A stretch of 64,000 nucleotides of DNA from Cyclobacterium sp. 1_MG-2023 (GCF_030546805.1 NZ_JAUOPC010000005.1:1-64000), one strand, 5' to 3'. Shown: positions 34,710-45,664, counted from the stretch's first letter. Program-made: numbers and translations. Notes: generated by a model from the sequence alone, not told the origin.

Positions 34710-37484
34710 ATGAAATATTGTTACTTTCTTTTGGGCTTAATGGCCTTGATGCTAAGCGCAGCCTCTTCTTATGCCACCCACATTAGAGCCGGAGAGATCA
34801 TTGCCGAAAGAGTCTCTACCCAAACATTGACCTATAAAATAACAGTTGTAGGTTATACAGATACCCGCTCCTCTGTAGTTTTTGGTCCGGGAGAAATTGA
34901 CTTTGGGGATGGGAGATCTGAAGTGCTCAATACTGAAAGTGACATTACGAGTACAGAAAACTTAGGAAATGACATTGAAAAAAACACTTTTGTAATTACC
35001 CATACCTACCAAGGTCCGGGAACTTACACCATCCGATTCATGGAATTTAACCGGAATGCGAATACCTTAAACATGGATCAATCTGTTGACACTCCTTTTT
35101 ATATTGAAACCATGATAAATATTGACCCGTTTTTAGGTGTCAATAATTCTCCGGTTCTTACCATTGCCCCAGTAGATAATGGTGCCGTCAACCAAACCTA
35201 TATTCACAATCCGGGAGCTTATGATCCTGATGGGGACAGTTTGGCCTATGTGCTGGACATTCCCAAACAAGCATTTCAACGCCAAGTAAACAATTACAGA
35301 AGCCCTGCTTCAAGTGAATTTAGCTTCACTAAACAAGATGGTTCCACTCCTCCCATTTTAGAATTAGACCCCGTCACCGGGGATTTAATTTGGGATGCTC
35401 CAGGCATTGCAGGTCAATACAATGTTGCCTTCAGAATTGAAGAATGGCGCCTAGTGGCAGGAGAATGGACGCGAATCGGCTATGTACTGCGTGACATGCA
35501 AATTATTGTCGAAAACACGGACAATCGAAGACCTGAATTAATCATGCCCGATGACATTTGTGTAGAAGCAGGCACTGAAATAACAGAGATTTTTCAAGGC
35601 ATGGATCCTGATGGAGATCCTATATTAATTGAGGTCTTTGGAGACCCTATTGAGATCACTTCTTCACCGGCTAGCTATTTTCCCATCTCTACCTTCCAGT
35701 CCTCTCCCGGTATTGTTAATTTTGAATGGCAAACCGTATGTAGTCATGTCAGGGCCCGAACTTATCAGGTAAGGGTGAGAATTGCAGATAATCCGGATTC
35801 CGGTCCGTCTTTGGTCGACATCAAAACCTGGAACATCACAGTAGTGGCTCCTCCTCCAAGCTTCTTTGGAATTGAGCAAGCACCCGGACGATCTGTCAAT
35901 TTGGAATGGGATCCTTATTCTTGTGCCAATACCGCAGATACCATGCAGGTTTGGAGAAGGATTAATAGTGACAATTATGAACCTGATTCTTGTGAAACCG
36001 GTATTAGACCCGGGTATGAACTGGTAGGTACCACAAATATGGACGAAGTCGAATTCCTTGACGATAACAATGGTATGGGACTAAGTCCGGGAAATACCTA
36101 TTGTTACCGATTGGTAGCTGCTTTTCCGGCCCCGAGAAGTGGTGAAAGTTATGTTTCGGATGAAATTTGTATAACCATAGATGTAGACGTACCACTAATC
36201 ACCAATGTAAGTGTAGAAAAAACCAGTATAGACGAAGGTGAGATTTTAGTAAGGTGGACTCCACCATATGATATTGACACACAATTGTATCCCGGACCTT
36301 ACACCTATGAATTGTTACGAAGTGAAGGATTTTCAGGAACCAATGACCGAACATCATTAATCACCACCAGTGACACAGTCTTTACAGACAGTAATATCAA
36401 TACTGAAAATCTGGTGTACAATTATCAAGTAATTCTCTTGGCTCAGGGAGTAAAAACAGATTCGTCCAATACAGCCTCCTCAGTCCGGCTAGAACCCACC
36501 ATTATCAATGAAGCCATTGAGTTAAGCTGGGATTTTGAAGTCTCTTGGAACAATGAAGTTGCCCAATACCCACATCAGGTTTATAGGAATAGAACAGATG
36601 CAAATGCAGCCGATGAAGATACCTTTGTATTGATCGGGGAAGTGGATGTTACACAGAATGGTTTTGTTTTCCTTGATGATGGAAGCCATAATGGTGTTCC
36701 TTTGGATACCGAAAAAGAGTATTGCTATTATGTGATTACAAATGGGGATTATAATTTGGACATATTGGATTATCCGTTGGCCAATAAATCGCAGATTGTA
36801 TGTGCAAAACCTGATGATGACAGATTGCCTTGTCCTCCGGTACTCTCCTACGAAGGACCTGAATGCGAAGCCTTTTTAGCAGACAAGCCTTGTAACTTTA
36901 GCGACTTCTATCATGACCTGAGTTGGGAGCCTGACTTCTCAGGCAACTGCGATACAGAATTAAATGGCTACAAGATTTATTTCTCTGAAACCGGGGAAGA
37001 AGGCACCTTCAACTTCGTGAAAGATGTTTCGGTAATCAACATTGAAACAAGGATAGAGGGCTTAAGTGAATTAAAAGGTTGTTATTACATTACAGCCATC
37101 GACCGGTCCGGAAATGAAAGTGAGCCAAGTAATATCGTTTGTATTGACAACTGTCCATATTATGAGCTTCCAAACGTTTTTACTCCAAATGGAGACAATG
37201 TGAATGAAACCTTTCAAGCTTTTGACAACCCTTATGCCAAGTGCCCCAGGTTTGTAGAAGCTGTTGCCATCAAAATCTATAACAGATGGGGCGTATTGGT
37301 ACATGAATACAACAGTGCTCAGGCTTCTGAGAACAATATTTTCATCAATTGGGATGGTAAAGACCAAAATGGCAACAATCTACCATCAGGCACTTATTAT
37401 TATGAAGCGATTGTACTTTTTGATGTCTTGGATGAAAACCGGAGACAGCAAAAGATCAAAGGCACAGTTCAACTGGTAAAATAA
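34710..37484 (+). CDS. T9SS-sorted surface protein with gliding-motility C-terminal domain
   Basis: A 924-residue secreted protein with a signal peptide (to ASSYA, residue 22) and an N-terminal THIRAGEIIAERV segment typical of these proteins. PKD/cadherin-like and fibronectin-like beta domains follow (YDPDGDSLAYVL, MDPDGDPI and several Cys pairs). The C-terminal domain has LPNVFTPNGDNVNETF, IKIYNRWGVLVHEY and NLPSGTYYYEAIV, the type B sorting signal (gliding-motility-associated CTD). It should cross the outer membrane by the type IX system and be attached at the surface, possibly for adhesion. PorX, a T9SS regulator, is encoded at 53.8 kb. Confidence 0.9.
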   Translation: MKYCYFLLGLMALMLSAASSYATHIRAGEIIAERVSTQTLTYKITVVGYTDTRSSVVFGPGEIDFGDGRSEVLNTESDITSTENLGNDIEKNTFVITHTYQGPGTYTIRFMEFNRNANTLNMDQSVDTPFYIETMINIDPFLGVNNSPVLTIAPVDNGAVNQTYIHNPGAYDPDGDSLAYVLDIPKQAFQRQVNNYRSPASSEFSFTKQDGSTPPILELDPVTGDLIWDAPGIAGQYNVAFRIEEWRLVAGEWTRIGYVLRDMQIIVENTDNRRPELIMPDDICVEAGTEITEIFQGMDPDGDPILIEVFGDPIEITSSPASYFPISTFQSSPGIVNFEWQTVCSHVRARTYQVRVRIADNPDSGPSLVDIKTWNITVVAPPPSFFGIEQAPGRSVNLEWDPYSCANTADTMQVWRRINSDNYEPDSCETGIRPGYELVGTTNMDEVEFLDDNNGMGLSPGNTYCYRLVAAFPAPRSGESYVSDEICITIDVDVPLITNVSVEKTSIDEGEILVRWTPPYDIDTQLYPGPYTYELLRSEGFSGTNDRTSLITTSDTVFTDSNINTENLVYNYQVILLAQGVKTDSSNTASSVRLEPTIINEAIELSWDFEVSWNNEVAQYPHQVYRNRTDANAADEDTFVLIGEVDVTQNGFVFLDDGSHNGVPLDTEKEYCYYVITNGDYNLDILDYPLANKSQIVCAKPDDDRLPCPPVLSYEGPECEAFLADKPCNFSDFYHDLSWEPDFSGNCDTELNGYKIYFSETGEEGTFNFVKDVSVINIETRIEGLSELKGCYYITAIDRSGNESEPSNIVCIDNCPYYELPNVFTPNGDNVNETFQAFDNPYAKCPRFVEAVAIKIYNRWGVLVHEYNSAQASENNIFINWDGKDQNGNNLPSGTYYYEAIVLFDVLDENRRQQKIKGTVQLVK

Positions 37485-37602
37485 ATGAACTGGTCAACCT
37501 ATGTTACCAAACCTAGTATTTGGAAATTGAAGTAAAAGGCTAGCCTCACAAGGCTAGGAATAGGTTTTTATTGAGGTAAAAAGGGGCTCGAATAACTAAA
37601 AA

Positions 37603-37633
37603 TTGAGCCTACTCATTTTTTTACTTATCTTTG
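37603..37633 (+). promoter_or_regulatory. Promoter of fabD
   Basis: TTG (37603-37605) and TATCTTTG (37626-37633) are 20 bp apart; the second is an exact TAnnTTTG. The element overlaps the possible TTG start at 37631, which supports the ATG at 37664 as the true fabD start. Confidence 0.55.
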
Positions 37634-37663
37634 AGCCTTTATTTTAAATTTGAACTAATTACA

Positions 37664-38542
37664 ATGGTAGCTTATATGTTTCCGGGCCAAGGAGCCCAAT
37701 TCCCGGGTATGGGAAAGTCACTTTATGAAAGCAGTTCAGAAGCCAAAGCTTTATTTGAAAAGGCCAATGAAATTCTTGGGTTTAGTATAACCGATATCAT
37801 GTTTGATGGTACCCAAGAAGAATTAAAACAAACCAATGTAACCCAACCTGCAGTATTTCTCCATTCTGCCATAGCCGCTTTAACAGCCGCTAACTTTAAC
37901 CCTGATATGGTCGCAGGGCATTCCTTAGGGGAATTTTCTGCTCTTGTTGCCAACAAAGCATTAAATTTTGAGGATGCATTAAAACTGGTTCACCAAAGAG
38001 CCCTTGCCATGCAAGAGGCTTGTGAAATCAACCCATCTACCATGGCTGCCATTCTTGGACTAGCCGATGAGAAGGTAGAAGAAATTTGTGCTTCCATTGA
38101 AGGGCAAGTAGTCGTAGCAGCGAATTACAATTGCCCGGGACAATTGGTCATTTCAGGAAGCCTTGAAGGAATACAAATTGCCTGTGAGCAACTAAAGGAA
38201 GCAGGGGCTAAAAGGGCACTTCCACTACCTGTGGGAGGTGCTTTCCATTCCCCACTAATGGAGCCTGCCAAGCTTAAGCTGGAAGCGGCAATCAATGCTA
38301 CTACTTTTTCCGAACCGATTTGCCCGGTGTATCAAAATGTAAGCACCACTGCAGTTAGCGATATTGATGCCATCAAGGCAAATTTAATTGCTCAGCTTAC
38401 CGCTCCGGTCAAGTGGACCCAATCAGTACAAAACATGATCAAGGATGGATCTACCCAATTTATAGAATGTGGCCCAGGGAAAGTATTGCAAGGATTGGTG
38501 AAAAAGATCAATAGAGAAGTAGAAACCAAATCGCTCGATTAA
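37664..38542 (+). CDS. fabD: Malonyl-CoA:ACP transacylase
   Basis: This 292-residue enzyme moves malonyl groups from CoA to acyl carrier protein for fatty acid synthesis. It begins VAYMFPGQGAQFPGMG. The nucleophile is S87 in GHSLGEFSAL, with NCPGQLVISG and the His-containing GGAFHSPLM later. An in-frame TTG at 37631 would add 11 residues but overlaps the promoter; the ATG fits the family length. Monocistronic, with a hairpin terminator after it. Confidence 0.95.
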   Translation: MVAYMFPGQGAQFPGMGKSLYESSSEAKALFEKANEILGFSITDIMFDGTQEELKQTNVTQPAVFLHSAIAALTAANFNPDMVAGHSLGEFSALVANKALNFEDALKLVHQRALAMQEACEINPSTMAAILGLADEKVEEICASIEGQVVVAANYNCPGQLVISGSLEGIQIACEQLKEAGAKRALPLPVGGAFHSPLMEPAKLKLEAAINATTFSEPICPVYQNVSTTAVSDIDAIKANLIAQLTAPVKWTQSVQNMIKDGSTQFIECGPGKVLQGLVKKINREVETKSLD

Positions 38543-38574
38543 TTCAGGCAAACTAATTTCTGCTAGCAGAAACG

Positions 38575-38612
38575 AATTGAGTCTATCTTTGATGATGAAG
38601 TTAGACTCAATT
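38575..38612. terminator. Terminator between fabD and the convergent lipoprotein gene
   Basis: AATTGAGTCTA (38575-38585) pairs exactly with TAGACTCAATT (38602-38612), followed by TATATTTTTTA. It can serve fabD. Confidence 0.75.
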
Positions 38613-38643
38613 TATATTTTTTATACTTAGGTAAATTTCAATA

Positions 38644-39423
38644 TCAGTAGTAGTCAAAAATTTTACGTTCAACAGCTTGAGTTCCGAAATACAAATCATT
38701 TGTGATTTCTTCAATTAATCTATCATTCGAATCATATTTGTATTCAAACGCGGGTCGATACTCTGGGCTTATTATTTTTAAGGATCTGGCTATTAATAAA
38801 TCTCTTTCATTGTAAAAATATTTATACCGATAAAAGGGATTTTCCATTCCCCATTCCCGGAAATGTTCTTCTCTGATCTTTCTGTCCTCTTCATCATTGT
38901 AGTAATATTCGTACAATTCAAAAATTTCATCATCCCCTCGACGGTAAGTGATTTTTCTACCCAGATCATCAAACTCAAAGCGTTCATATTCTTTAAACTT
39001 TCCATCTCTGCCCTGCTCCACTCGTATGGTCCGCCCATCATCTTCATAAAACCGTTGAAAATCAAAATCGAAAAATAGCCCCTCAGCTCCTGACCCAAAT
39101 ACACTCGTGCGGTTTAATGCTCCATTTTCTAAGTATTCATTTAAATAGACCCTAGTCGTATCAAAGTCTTTAATACGAACTTTGAGTAACTCTTTACCCG
39201 CTTCATCATAATAAAAATCGATTCTGGACTGAAGCGTCTGTGGACCATAATAAAAAAATTCAGCTTTTAACTTCCCTTCTGGTGTGGCCAAAGGCCCATT
39301 GAGCACTTCATTCAATCGAATCAGGTTCTTGTTTATTGGAACGGGGAGTTCTGGACGCTCGGGATCACTACAGGCAATAATCAAGCTGAACCCAATACAA
39401 ATATACCATATGGCTAAACGCAT
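38644..39423 (-). CDS. Lipoprotein of unknown function with YD-like repeats
   Basis: I start this 259-residue protein at the ATG at 39423, where MRLAIWYICIGFSLIIAC forms a lipoprotein signal; the longer frame to 39534 adds a stretch that does not look like a signal. The mature part has repeats rich in Tyr and Asp: FYYDEAGKELL, FDDLGRKITYRRG, YYNDEEDRKIREEH, YFYNERDLLI and YKYDSNDRLIEE. These are similar to RHS/YD beta-repeats of secreted Bacteroidota lipoproteins. No enzymatic motif. Function unknown; it is probably a surface or periplasmic protein. Confidence 0.65.
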   Translation of the reverse strand: MRLAIWYICIGFSLIIACSDPERPELPVPINKNLIRLNEVLNGPLATPEGKLKAEFFYYGPQTLQSRIDFYYDEAGKELLKVRIKDFDTTRVYLNEYLENGALNRTSVFGSGAEGLFFDFDFQRFYEDDGRTIRVEQGRDGKFKEYERFEFDDLGRKITYRRGDDEIFELYEYYYNDEEDRKIREEHFREWGMENPFYRYKYFYNERDLLIARSLKIISPEYRPAFEYKYDSNDRLIEEITNDLYFGTQAVERKIFDYY

Positions 39424-39581
39424 AAGCTCGCGACTTTTATTATTTAACGTTAATCCAAAAAAAACATTATGCTTGTACAACAAACTAAACCCGAGCTGTA
39501 ATTTCACCTTACCCTCAATAGCAAGGGGCTTCAATATAGCACATAAGTGTCATTTAATTCCTTTGGTAATACCACACCCTC

Positions 39582-40070
39582 TTAGCTTATATTACACAAT
39601 GGCTTTACCTTTAGGCTATCCTCACATTCTTCCATCAAAACCATGGACGACTTTCCCATCTGTGGATGTACAAAGTCAGGCAAAACCTCTGCCAAAGGAA
39701 CGAGAACAAAGTTCCTATTGGCTATATGAGGGTGTGGCACTTTCAGTCTTTCGGTATTTATGATTTCATTGTCAAAATACAGAATGTCAATATCCATGGT
39801 TCTATCTCCCCACTTCACCTCTCGCTTTCTGCCCAATTGATTTTCTATTTGTTGGATAAAATTCAGGCATTCCTCCGCTTTCATAGACGTATTCAACACA
39901 AGCACCTGATTTAAGTACGCTCCATGCGAATTTCCTCCCCAAGCGGCTGTATGATAGATTGAAGAAGCCTTTTCCAAGTCCATTTTTTGGGCGAGTAGTT
40001 TGCTTGCTTTGTCGAGCAAAGCAAGCCGGTCTCCCCTATTTCCACCTAAGCCCAATACTACCTGATGCAT
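39582..40070 (-). CDS. folK: 6-hydroxymethyl-7,8-dihydropterin pyrophosphokinase
   Basis: A 162-residue folate-synthesis enzyme that transfers pyrophosphate from ATP to 6-hydroxymethyl-dihydropterin. Signatures are VVLGLGGNRGDR at the start, AAWGGNSHGAYLNQVL, the metal and substrate motif WGDRTMDIDILYF, and VPHPHIANRNFVLVPLAE. It is divergent from sppA; no other folate gene is nearby. Confidence 0.95.
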   Translation of the reverse strand: MHQVVLGLGGNRGDRLALLDKASKLLAQKMDLEKASSIYHTAAWGGNSHGAYLNQVLVLNTSMKAEECLNFIQQIENQLGRKREVKWGDRTMDIDILYFDNEIINTERLKVPHPHIANRNFVLVPLAEVLPDFVHPQMGKSSMVLMEECEDSLKVKPLCNIS

Positions 40071-40115
40071 AAAGAATTAATTAAATCAAACCCAACAGTT
40101 TTGTGAAAAATAGGT

Positions 40116-40123
40116 TAATTTTG
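40116..40123 (+). promoter_or_regulatory. Possible -7 element of sppA
   Basis: TAATTTTG matches TAnnTTTG and lies 26 bp before the sppA start. A TTTG at 40100-40103 is too close to be an ideal partner. Confidence 0.35.
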
Positions 40124-40148
40124 AATATTATTAAAAGAGAGCAAAGAT

Positions 40149-41909
40149 ATGAAATTTTTGAGCAATGTTTTGGCCGTCATAGTTGGCCTGCTAATTTTCT
40201 GGGTAATAGGCTTCTTTTTATTGGCCGGAATCATCGCTATAGGATCCAGTGGGGATCAAGCGACTATTGAAGAAAATTCAGTGCTGCACATAAAGCTCAA
40301 CGGGATACCGATTGTAGAAAGTGCGCCGGATGATGATCTTGGTTTGCCAACCCTACCTTACCTTGGGAACACCACAACCATTGGACTCAATCAAATAATT
40401 AAAGCCATCCGCACAGCGGCAGAAAACGATGACATCAAAGGAATATACCTGGAAAGTGGCATGCTCTCGGCGGGGCAAGCCCATATCCTAGAAATTAGAA
40501 ATGCGCTCAAGGAGTTTAAAGATAGCGGGAAATTCATTGTGTCTTATTCCGAGTACTATACTGAGCCCGGATATTTTCTTAGTTCCGTAGCAGATGAAAT
40601 CTACGTGAACCCCATAGGTGATGTTGAATTCAATGGTCTGGCAAGTGCGCCGGTTTTCTTCAAAGGTCTATTTGAAAAATTAGAGATTGAACCTGTGATT
40701 TTTAGAGTAGGGGAATTTAAAAGCGCTGTTGAACCATTCATTTTAAAGAAAATGAGTGAAGAAAACCAACTACAGACCAAACAATACCTCAATGACATCA
40801 ACAATGTTCTCGTAGAAAGTGTAGCTGAAAGTCGTCAGCTTGACCTGGAAAAGATGAGAGCGGTTAATGATGGCATGTTGGTAAGAAATGCTCAAGATGC
40901 GCTTGACTACAAATTGGTCGACGGGCTTTGGTATGATGATCAAGTAAAAACACGATTAAAGGAAAAGCTGGGCTTATCAGAAGACAGCAAAGAAATCAAT
41001 AGCATCGGCATCACAGGAATCAATCAAACTGCAAAAGCAAAAAATCGCCTTTCTGAAAACACCATAGCACTTATTATTGCTGATGGTGAGATAGTGGGAG
41101 GTGAAGCTTTGGATCAAATTAGTTCTGATCGCTTTTTGAAAGAAATTAGGAAAGCCAGGAAAAATGAGGATGTCAAAGCCATAGTAATAAGAATTAACTC
41201 CCCTGGTGGCTCCGTCATTGCTTCGGAGGTAATTTGGAGGGAGCTTTCTGAAGCCCAAAAAGAAAAGCCATTAATCGCTTCCATGTCCAATTATGCTGCC
41301 TCCGGAGGCTACTATATAGCCGCACCGGCAGATACCATTGTGGCCTACCCCAACACCATTACAGGATCTATAGGTATTTTTGGTTTATGGTTCAATGCCA
41401 AAGGGTTCTTAAACAACAAACTTGGAATTACTACAGATGAAGTCAAAACAGGCAAATATTCAAACTTGCTTGACCCAACAAAACCTATTTCAGAAGCAGA
41501 AAAAGCCATCATGCAAAAAAAGGTAGAAGAAGGTTATGATACTTTTATCAGCAGAGTTTCTGAAGGCAGAAAGATGAGCAAAGAGCAAGTGCTAGCCATT
41601 GCCGGAGGCAGGGTTTGGTCCGGTAAAATGGCCAAAGAAAAAGGCTTAGTAGATGTATTAGGAGATTTTGATGATGCTATCGAGATTGCGGCGAAAAAAG
41701 CCGGCATAGAGGAGGATTACAAATTGGTGGTTTACCCCAAACAAAAGAGCATGTTAGAACAGATTATGGAAGATTTTAGCACTGATGTAGAAAGCACCTA
41801 CCAACGAATCAAACTGGGCCAATCCTATGAGATTTTTAAAACCCTTGAAAGACTTGAAAACTTAAAAGGCAGAATGGTACTTTTACCTTTCCAATCAGAG
41901 ATTAAATAA
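40149..41909 (+). CDS. sppA: Signal peptide peptidase SppA, long (67K) type
   Basis: The 586-residue membrane protease has one N-terminal transmembrane helix (residues 5-31) and tandem ClpP-like domains. The catalytic Lys is K191 in GEFKSAVEPF in the first domain. The nucleophile is S385 in NYAASGGYYIAAPAD in the second, the split-dyad layout of E. coli SppA. The oxyanion segment is RINSPGGSVIASE. It degrades cleaved signal peptides in the membrane. The next gene starts 12 bp downstream and may be co-transcribed. Confidence 0.95.
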   Translation: MKFLSNVLAVIVGLLIFWVIGFFLLAGIIAIGSSGDQATIEENSVLHIKLNGIPIVESAPDDDLGLPTLPYLGNTTTIGLNQIIKAIRTAAENDDIKGIYLESGMLSAGQAHILEIRNALKEFKDSGKFIVSYSEYYTEPGYFLSSVADEIYVNPIGDVEFNGLASAPVFFKGLFEKLEIEPVIFRVGEFKSAVEPFILKKMSEENQLQTKQYLNDINNVLVESVAESRQLDLEKMRAVNDGMLVRNAQDALDYKLVDGLWYDDQVKTRLKEKLGLSEDSKEINSIGITGINQTAKAKNRLSENTIALIIADGEIVGGEALDQISSDRFLKEIRKARKNEDVKAIVIRINSPGGSVIASEVIWRELSEAQKEKPLIASMSNYAASGGYYIAAPADTIVAYPNTITGSIGIFGLWFNAKGFLNNKLGITTDEVKTGKYSNLLDPTKPISEAEKAIMQKKVEEGYDTFISRVSEGRKMSKEQVLAIAGGRVWSGKMAKEKGLVDVLGDFDDAIEIAAKKAGIEEDYKLVVYPKQKSMLEQIMEDFSTDVESTYQRIKLGQSYEIFKTLERLENLKGRMVLLPFQSEIK

Positions 41910-41921
41910 CTAAACATAACA

Positions 41922-42818
41922 ATGAATATTTCCAAGTTTTCAGGATTTAAAGCCGCCATTTTCAATTTATCCGTTTTAAAATTTCAAGTTGCACTGCTCT
42001 TGTTTATTGGGATTCAGACCCATGAATTATTTGCGCAGGAAACCTATAATATTGCTACCTACAATATTCGCTATGCGAACCAAAATGATGAAGGAAATTT
42101 ATGGGAAGATAGGGCTCCACATCTAATAAACTTGATACAATTCCATGAAATGGACATCATTGGCACCCAAGAAGGATTGTTCAACCAGCTTGAACTGGTA
42201 AAAGAAGAATTGAATTTTCCATACATTGGTGTGGGAAGAGATACAGGAAAGAAAGAAGGGGAATTTAGCGCCGTATTTTACAATCCCGAAAAATTCAATT
42301 TACTCGAACAAAACACCTTTTGGCTTTCACCTACTCCCGAAAAACCATCTAAAGGATGGGACGCCGCTTTGAATAGGGTCTGTTCTTGGGCAAAATTCAA
42401 AACCCAAGATGGCCAAGAATTCTACGTTTTCAATGTTCATTATGACCACCGTGGACAAAAAGCAAGAGAGGAAAGCAGTAAATTAGTGCTTCAAAAAATT
42501 AAATCAATCAACAAAGAAAACCTCCCTTGTATCCTTACGGGAGATTTTAATATTGAGGATGACAATCCTGCTTATGATGAAATCACCAAGGGGAATTTGA
42601 TGAAAGACAGTAAAAAAGAATCTATCCTTCCTCCTTATGGGCCATTGGGCACCTTTACAGGGTTTAAATGGGACATGTTACCCAATAAGAGAATCGATTA
42701 CATTTTTGTAAATGATAAAGTAAAAACGCTTCACCACGGAACAATATCGGATAATTATGGCAAAAAATACCCTTCTGATCACTTTCCGGTAATGGTGAAA
42801 GTTCAGCTGGACAATTAA
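41922..42818 (+). CDS. Endonuclease/exonuclease/phosphatase-family protein, exported
   Basis: A 298-residue protein with an N-terminal hydrophobic signal region (ending near ELFAQ, about residue 39). The metal-dependent EEP fold follows: IATYNIRYANQND, MDIIGTQEGL with the metal Glu, FNVHYDHRG with catalytic His, LTGDFNIED, and SDHFPVMV with the final Asp-His. EEP members cut DNA, phosphoinositides or sphingomyelin, or other phosphodiesters. An exported form is more likely a phosphodiesterase or nuclease for nutrient use; the substrate is not determined. Confidence 0.88.
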   Translation: MNISKFSGFKAAIFNLSVLKFQVALLLFIGIQTHELFAQETYNIATYNIRYANQNDEGNLWEDRAPHLINLIQFHEMDIIGTQEGLFNQLELVKEELNFPYIGVGRDTGKKEGEFSAVFYNPEKFNLLEQNTFWLSPTPEKPSKGWDAALNRVCSWAKFKTQDGQEFYVFNVHYDHRGQKAREESSKLVLQKIKSINKENLPCILTGDFNIEDDNPAYDEITKGNLMKDSKKESILPPYGPLGTFTGFKWDMLPNKRIDYIFVNDKVKTLHHGTISDNYGKKYPSDHFPVMVKVQLDN

Positions 42819-42913
42819 CAGGCTAACAACAATTCAGGACTCCTCCACTTGCAAAAAACGGATAACTTTTAGTAATCCTTTCCATAAAGGTGCGCCAAAA
42901 AGTATTAATGTAT

Positions 42914-42921
42914 TATTTTTG
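42914..42921 (+). promoter_or_regulatory. Promoter -7 element of valS
   Basis: TATTTTTG is an exact TAnnTTTG match 19 bp before the valS ATG. A clear TTTG -33 box is not seen. Confidence 0.4.
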
Positions 42922-42940
42922 CACCTCAAAATGATTTAAA

Positions 42941-45568
42941 ATGGCACTACCTACCAAATATACTCCCTCAAATACTGAATCCAAATGGTACCAATACTGG
43001 ATGGAACATGGAATGTTTCATTCAGAACCGGACAGCAATAAAGAACCTTATTCCATTGTAATCCCCCCTCCCAATGTGACCGGGGTGCTCCACATGGGAC
43101 ATATGCTTAACAATACCATCCAAGACATCCTTGTGAGAAAAGCGAGAATGGAAGGGAAAAATGCCTGTTGGGTTCCCGGTACCGACCATGCATCTATTGC
43201 CACTGAAGCTAAAGTGGTGGCCATGTTAAAGGAAAAAGGGATAGAAAAAAAATCACTTAATCGAGAATCTTTTCTCACCCATGCATGGGAATGGAAAGAA
43301 AAATATGGTGGTATCATCCTTGAACAGCTTAAAAAGCTAGGTGCTTCATGTGATTGGGAAAGAACCCGATTCACCATGGACAAAGATCTGAGCGAAGCTG
43401 TTATTAATGTATTTGTTGACTTACACAAAAAAGGCAAAATTTACAGGGGCATAAGAATGGTAAACTGGGACCCCAAGGGTCGAACAGCACTTTCTGATGA
43501 TGAAGTAATTTTTAAAGAAATTGCTTCAAAATTATACTACATCAATTATAAGATTGAAGGTGAGGATGAATACCTTACCATAGCCACCACCAGGCCGGAA
43601 ACCATTATGGCGGATGTGGCCATATGTATTCACCCGGAGGACCCAAGATTCACACATTTAAAAGGAAAAAAAGCGATTATCCCATTGATAAATAAGCCGA
43701 TTCCAATCATTGAAGATGCCTATGTCGACATGGAGTTTGGTACCGGTTGCTTAAAAATCACCCCGGCCCATGATATCAATGATTATGAGATTGGGATCAG
43801 GCATCAACTTGAAGTCATCGATATCTTAAGTGATGATGGGACTTTAAATGAAAAGGCTCAATTGCTGGTAGGTGAGGACCGGTTTATTGCGAGGAAAAAG
43901 ATTGCCAAATTATTAAAGGAGGCCGGACAGCTACACAAAGAAGAAGCTTACACCTCAAACGTAGGTCATTCGGAACGCACAGATGCAGTAATCGAGCCGA
44001 AATTATCCATGCAATGGTTTTTGAATATGGAGGAAATAACCCAGCCTGCACTTAAAGCAGTGATGGACGATAGTGTCAAGCTATTCCCTCCTAAATTCAA
44101 AAATATGTACAAAAGTTGGATGGAAAATGTAAGGGATTGGTGCATATCAAGACAACTGTGGTGGGGCCACCAAATACCTGCATATTACCTTCCCAATGGA
44201 GAATATGTGGTAGCATCAACCATAGAAGAAGCCGTACGACTGGCCAACGAAAACCATGAAGGAGAATTCACTGCTTCAGACCTGAGGCAAGATGAAGATG
44301 TATTGGACACTTGGTTTTCTTCTTGGTTATGGCCTATTTCAGTTTTTGATCCTGACTTTTTTAAAACAGGTGAGAAAAATAAGGACTTGGCCTATTACTA
44401 TCCTACCAATGATTTGGTAACTGCACCGGAAATTCTATTTTTCTGGGTAGCAAGAATGATAATTGCCGGCTATGAGTACACAGGAGAGAAACCCTTTAGA
44501 AATGTTTATTTAACCGGGATAGTAAGAGATAAACTCGGGAGAAAAATGTCTAAATCATTGGGCAACTCACCTGACCCACTGGAGTTAATTGAACAATATG
44601 GTGCGGATGGGGTAAGGACCGGAATGCTTTTCAGTAGCCCTGCAGGAAATGACTTGCCTTATGACGAAAAGCTTGTAGAACAAGGACGAAACTTCTGTAA
44701 TAAAATATGGAATGCCTACCGGTTAATTGAGGGGTGGGAAGTGACTGATAAAGCAGGCGCCAACAATGACACTGCCATTGCCTGGTTTGAAAACCGATTC
44801 AATCAGGCCCTTCATGAGATTGCTGATCATTTTCAGAAATTCAGAATTTCAGACGCCTTGATGTCAGTGTATAAATTGATATGGGATGACTTCTGCTCCT
44901 GGTATTTGGAAATGATAAAACCCGAATACCAAGCACCTATTGACAAGGCAACAAAAGAGCAGACCATAGTTTTCTTCGAAAACCTTATGAAGGCTTTACA
45001 TCCATTTATGCCTTTTATTACCGAGGAACTTTGGCAGCAGTTGGGTGACAGGAAAGAAGGGGACGCCATAATGATCTCCTCTTGGCCTCAATCTGGCGAA
45101 TTTAACAGCCAAATCATTGAAGAAGCTTCCAAGGTATTTGAAATAGTATCGCAAATTCGAAATGTAAGGGCATCCAAAGGAATTTCCCCAAAAGAGTCTT
45201 TTGAGCTGACCATTCATACTTCAGATACTAGCCTATACGATAGATATGGGGATATTATTTCAAAATTGGCCAATATTTCCACCATACAATTTGGTGAGAA
45301 TGTAGCCAACGCCGTTAGCTTCGTGGTTAAATCAGATGAATTTTTCATTCCATTGAATGAAAAGATTGACCTTGAACAAGAAAGAGAAAACCTTCAAAAG
45401 GAATTGGATTACACTTTGGGATTCTTGAAAGCTGTTTCCAAAAAACTGGAAAATGAACGTTTTGTCAACCATGCTCCTGAGGCCGTCGTTGCTAGGGAAA
45501 AGAAAAAAATGGAAGATGCTAAATCTAAAGTAAAGGCCTTAGAAGACAACATTAAAAAACTGGGCTAA
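42941..45568 (+). CDS. valS: Valyl-tRNA synthetase
   Basis: This 875-residue class I synthetase attaches valine to tRNA-Val. The HIGH motif is HMGH at 51-54 in [13 protein letters not shown] and KMSKS is at 535-539. The editing domain contains [17 protein letters not shown], and [14 protein letters not shown] lies before the second half of the active site. The C-terminus is a coiled coil ([15 protein letters not shown] onward), as in bacterial ValRS. Complete, with no unusual residue seen. Confidence 0.97.
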   Translation: MALPTKYTPSNTESKWYQYWMEHGMFHSEPDSNKEPYSIVIPPPNVTGVLHMGHMLNNTIQDILVRKARMEGKNACWVPGTDHASIATEAKVVAMLKEKGIEKKSLNRESFLTHAWEWKEKYGGIILEQLKKLGASCDWERTRFTMDKDLSEAVINVFVDLHKKGKIYRGIRMVNWDPKGRTALSDDEVIFKEIASKLYYINYKIEGEDEYLTIATTRPETIMADVAICIHPEDPRFTHLKGKKAIIPLINKPIPIIEDAYVDMEFGTGCLKITPAHDINDYEIGIRHQLEVIDILSDDGTLNEKAQLLVGEDRFIARKKIAKLLKEAGQLHKEEAYTSNVGHSERTDAVIEPKLSMQWFLNMEEITQPALKAVMDDSVKLFPPKFKNMYKSWMENVRDWCISRQLWWGHQIPAYYLPNGEYVVASTIEEAVRLANENHEGEFTASDLRQDEDVLDTWFSSWLWPISVFDPDFFKTGEKNKDLAYYYPTNDLVTAPEILFFWVARMIIAGYEYTGEKPFRNVYLTGIVRDKLGRKMSKSLGNSPDPLELIEQYGADGVRTGMLFSSPAGNDLPYDEKLVEQGRNFCNKIWNAYRLIEGWEVTDKAGANNDTAIAWFENRFNQALHEIADHFQKFRISDALMSVYKLIWDDFCSWYLEMIKPEYQAPIDKATKEQTIVFFENLMKALHPFMPFITEELWQQLGDRKEGDAIMISSWPQSGEFNSQIIEEASKVFEIVSQIRNVRASKGISPKESFELTIHTSDTSLYDRYGDIISKLANISTIQFGENVANAVSFVVKSDEFFIPLNEKIDLEQERENLQKELDYTLGFLKAVSKKLENERFVNHAPEAVVAREKKKMEDAKSKVKALEDNIKKLG

Positions 45569-45573
45569 AAAAA

Positions 45574-45631
45574 AACTCCTTTAATTCCCGATATAAAATT
45601 ATTCTATTCTAAATCGGGAATTAAAGGAGTT
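45574..45631. terminator. Bidirectional terminator between valS and ppa
   Basis: AACTCCTTTAATTCCCGAT (45574-45592) and its exact complement (45613-45631) form a 19-bp stem, flanked by an A run on the valS side. It lies between the convergent valS and ppa genes. Confidence 0.8.
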
Positions 45632-45664
45632 ATACAATAATAGGGAAAAACCTTAAAATTATTT

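Noticed and set aside
37631-37663. TTG start extending fabD upstream
   Set aside because: It overlaps the TATCTTTG promoter element, and the family begins at the ATG at 37664.
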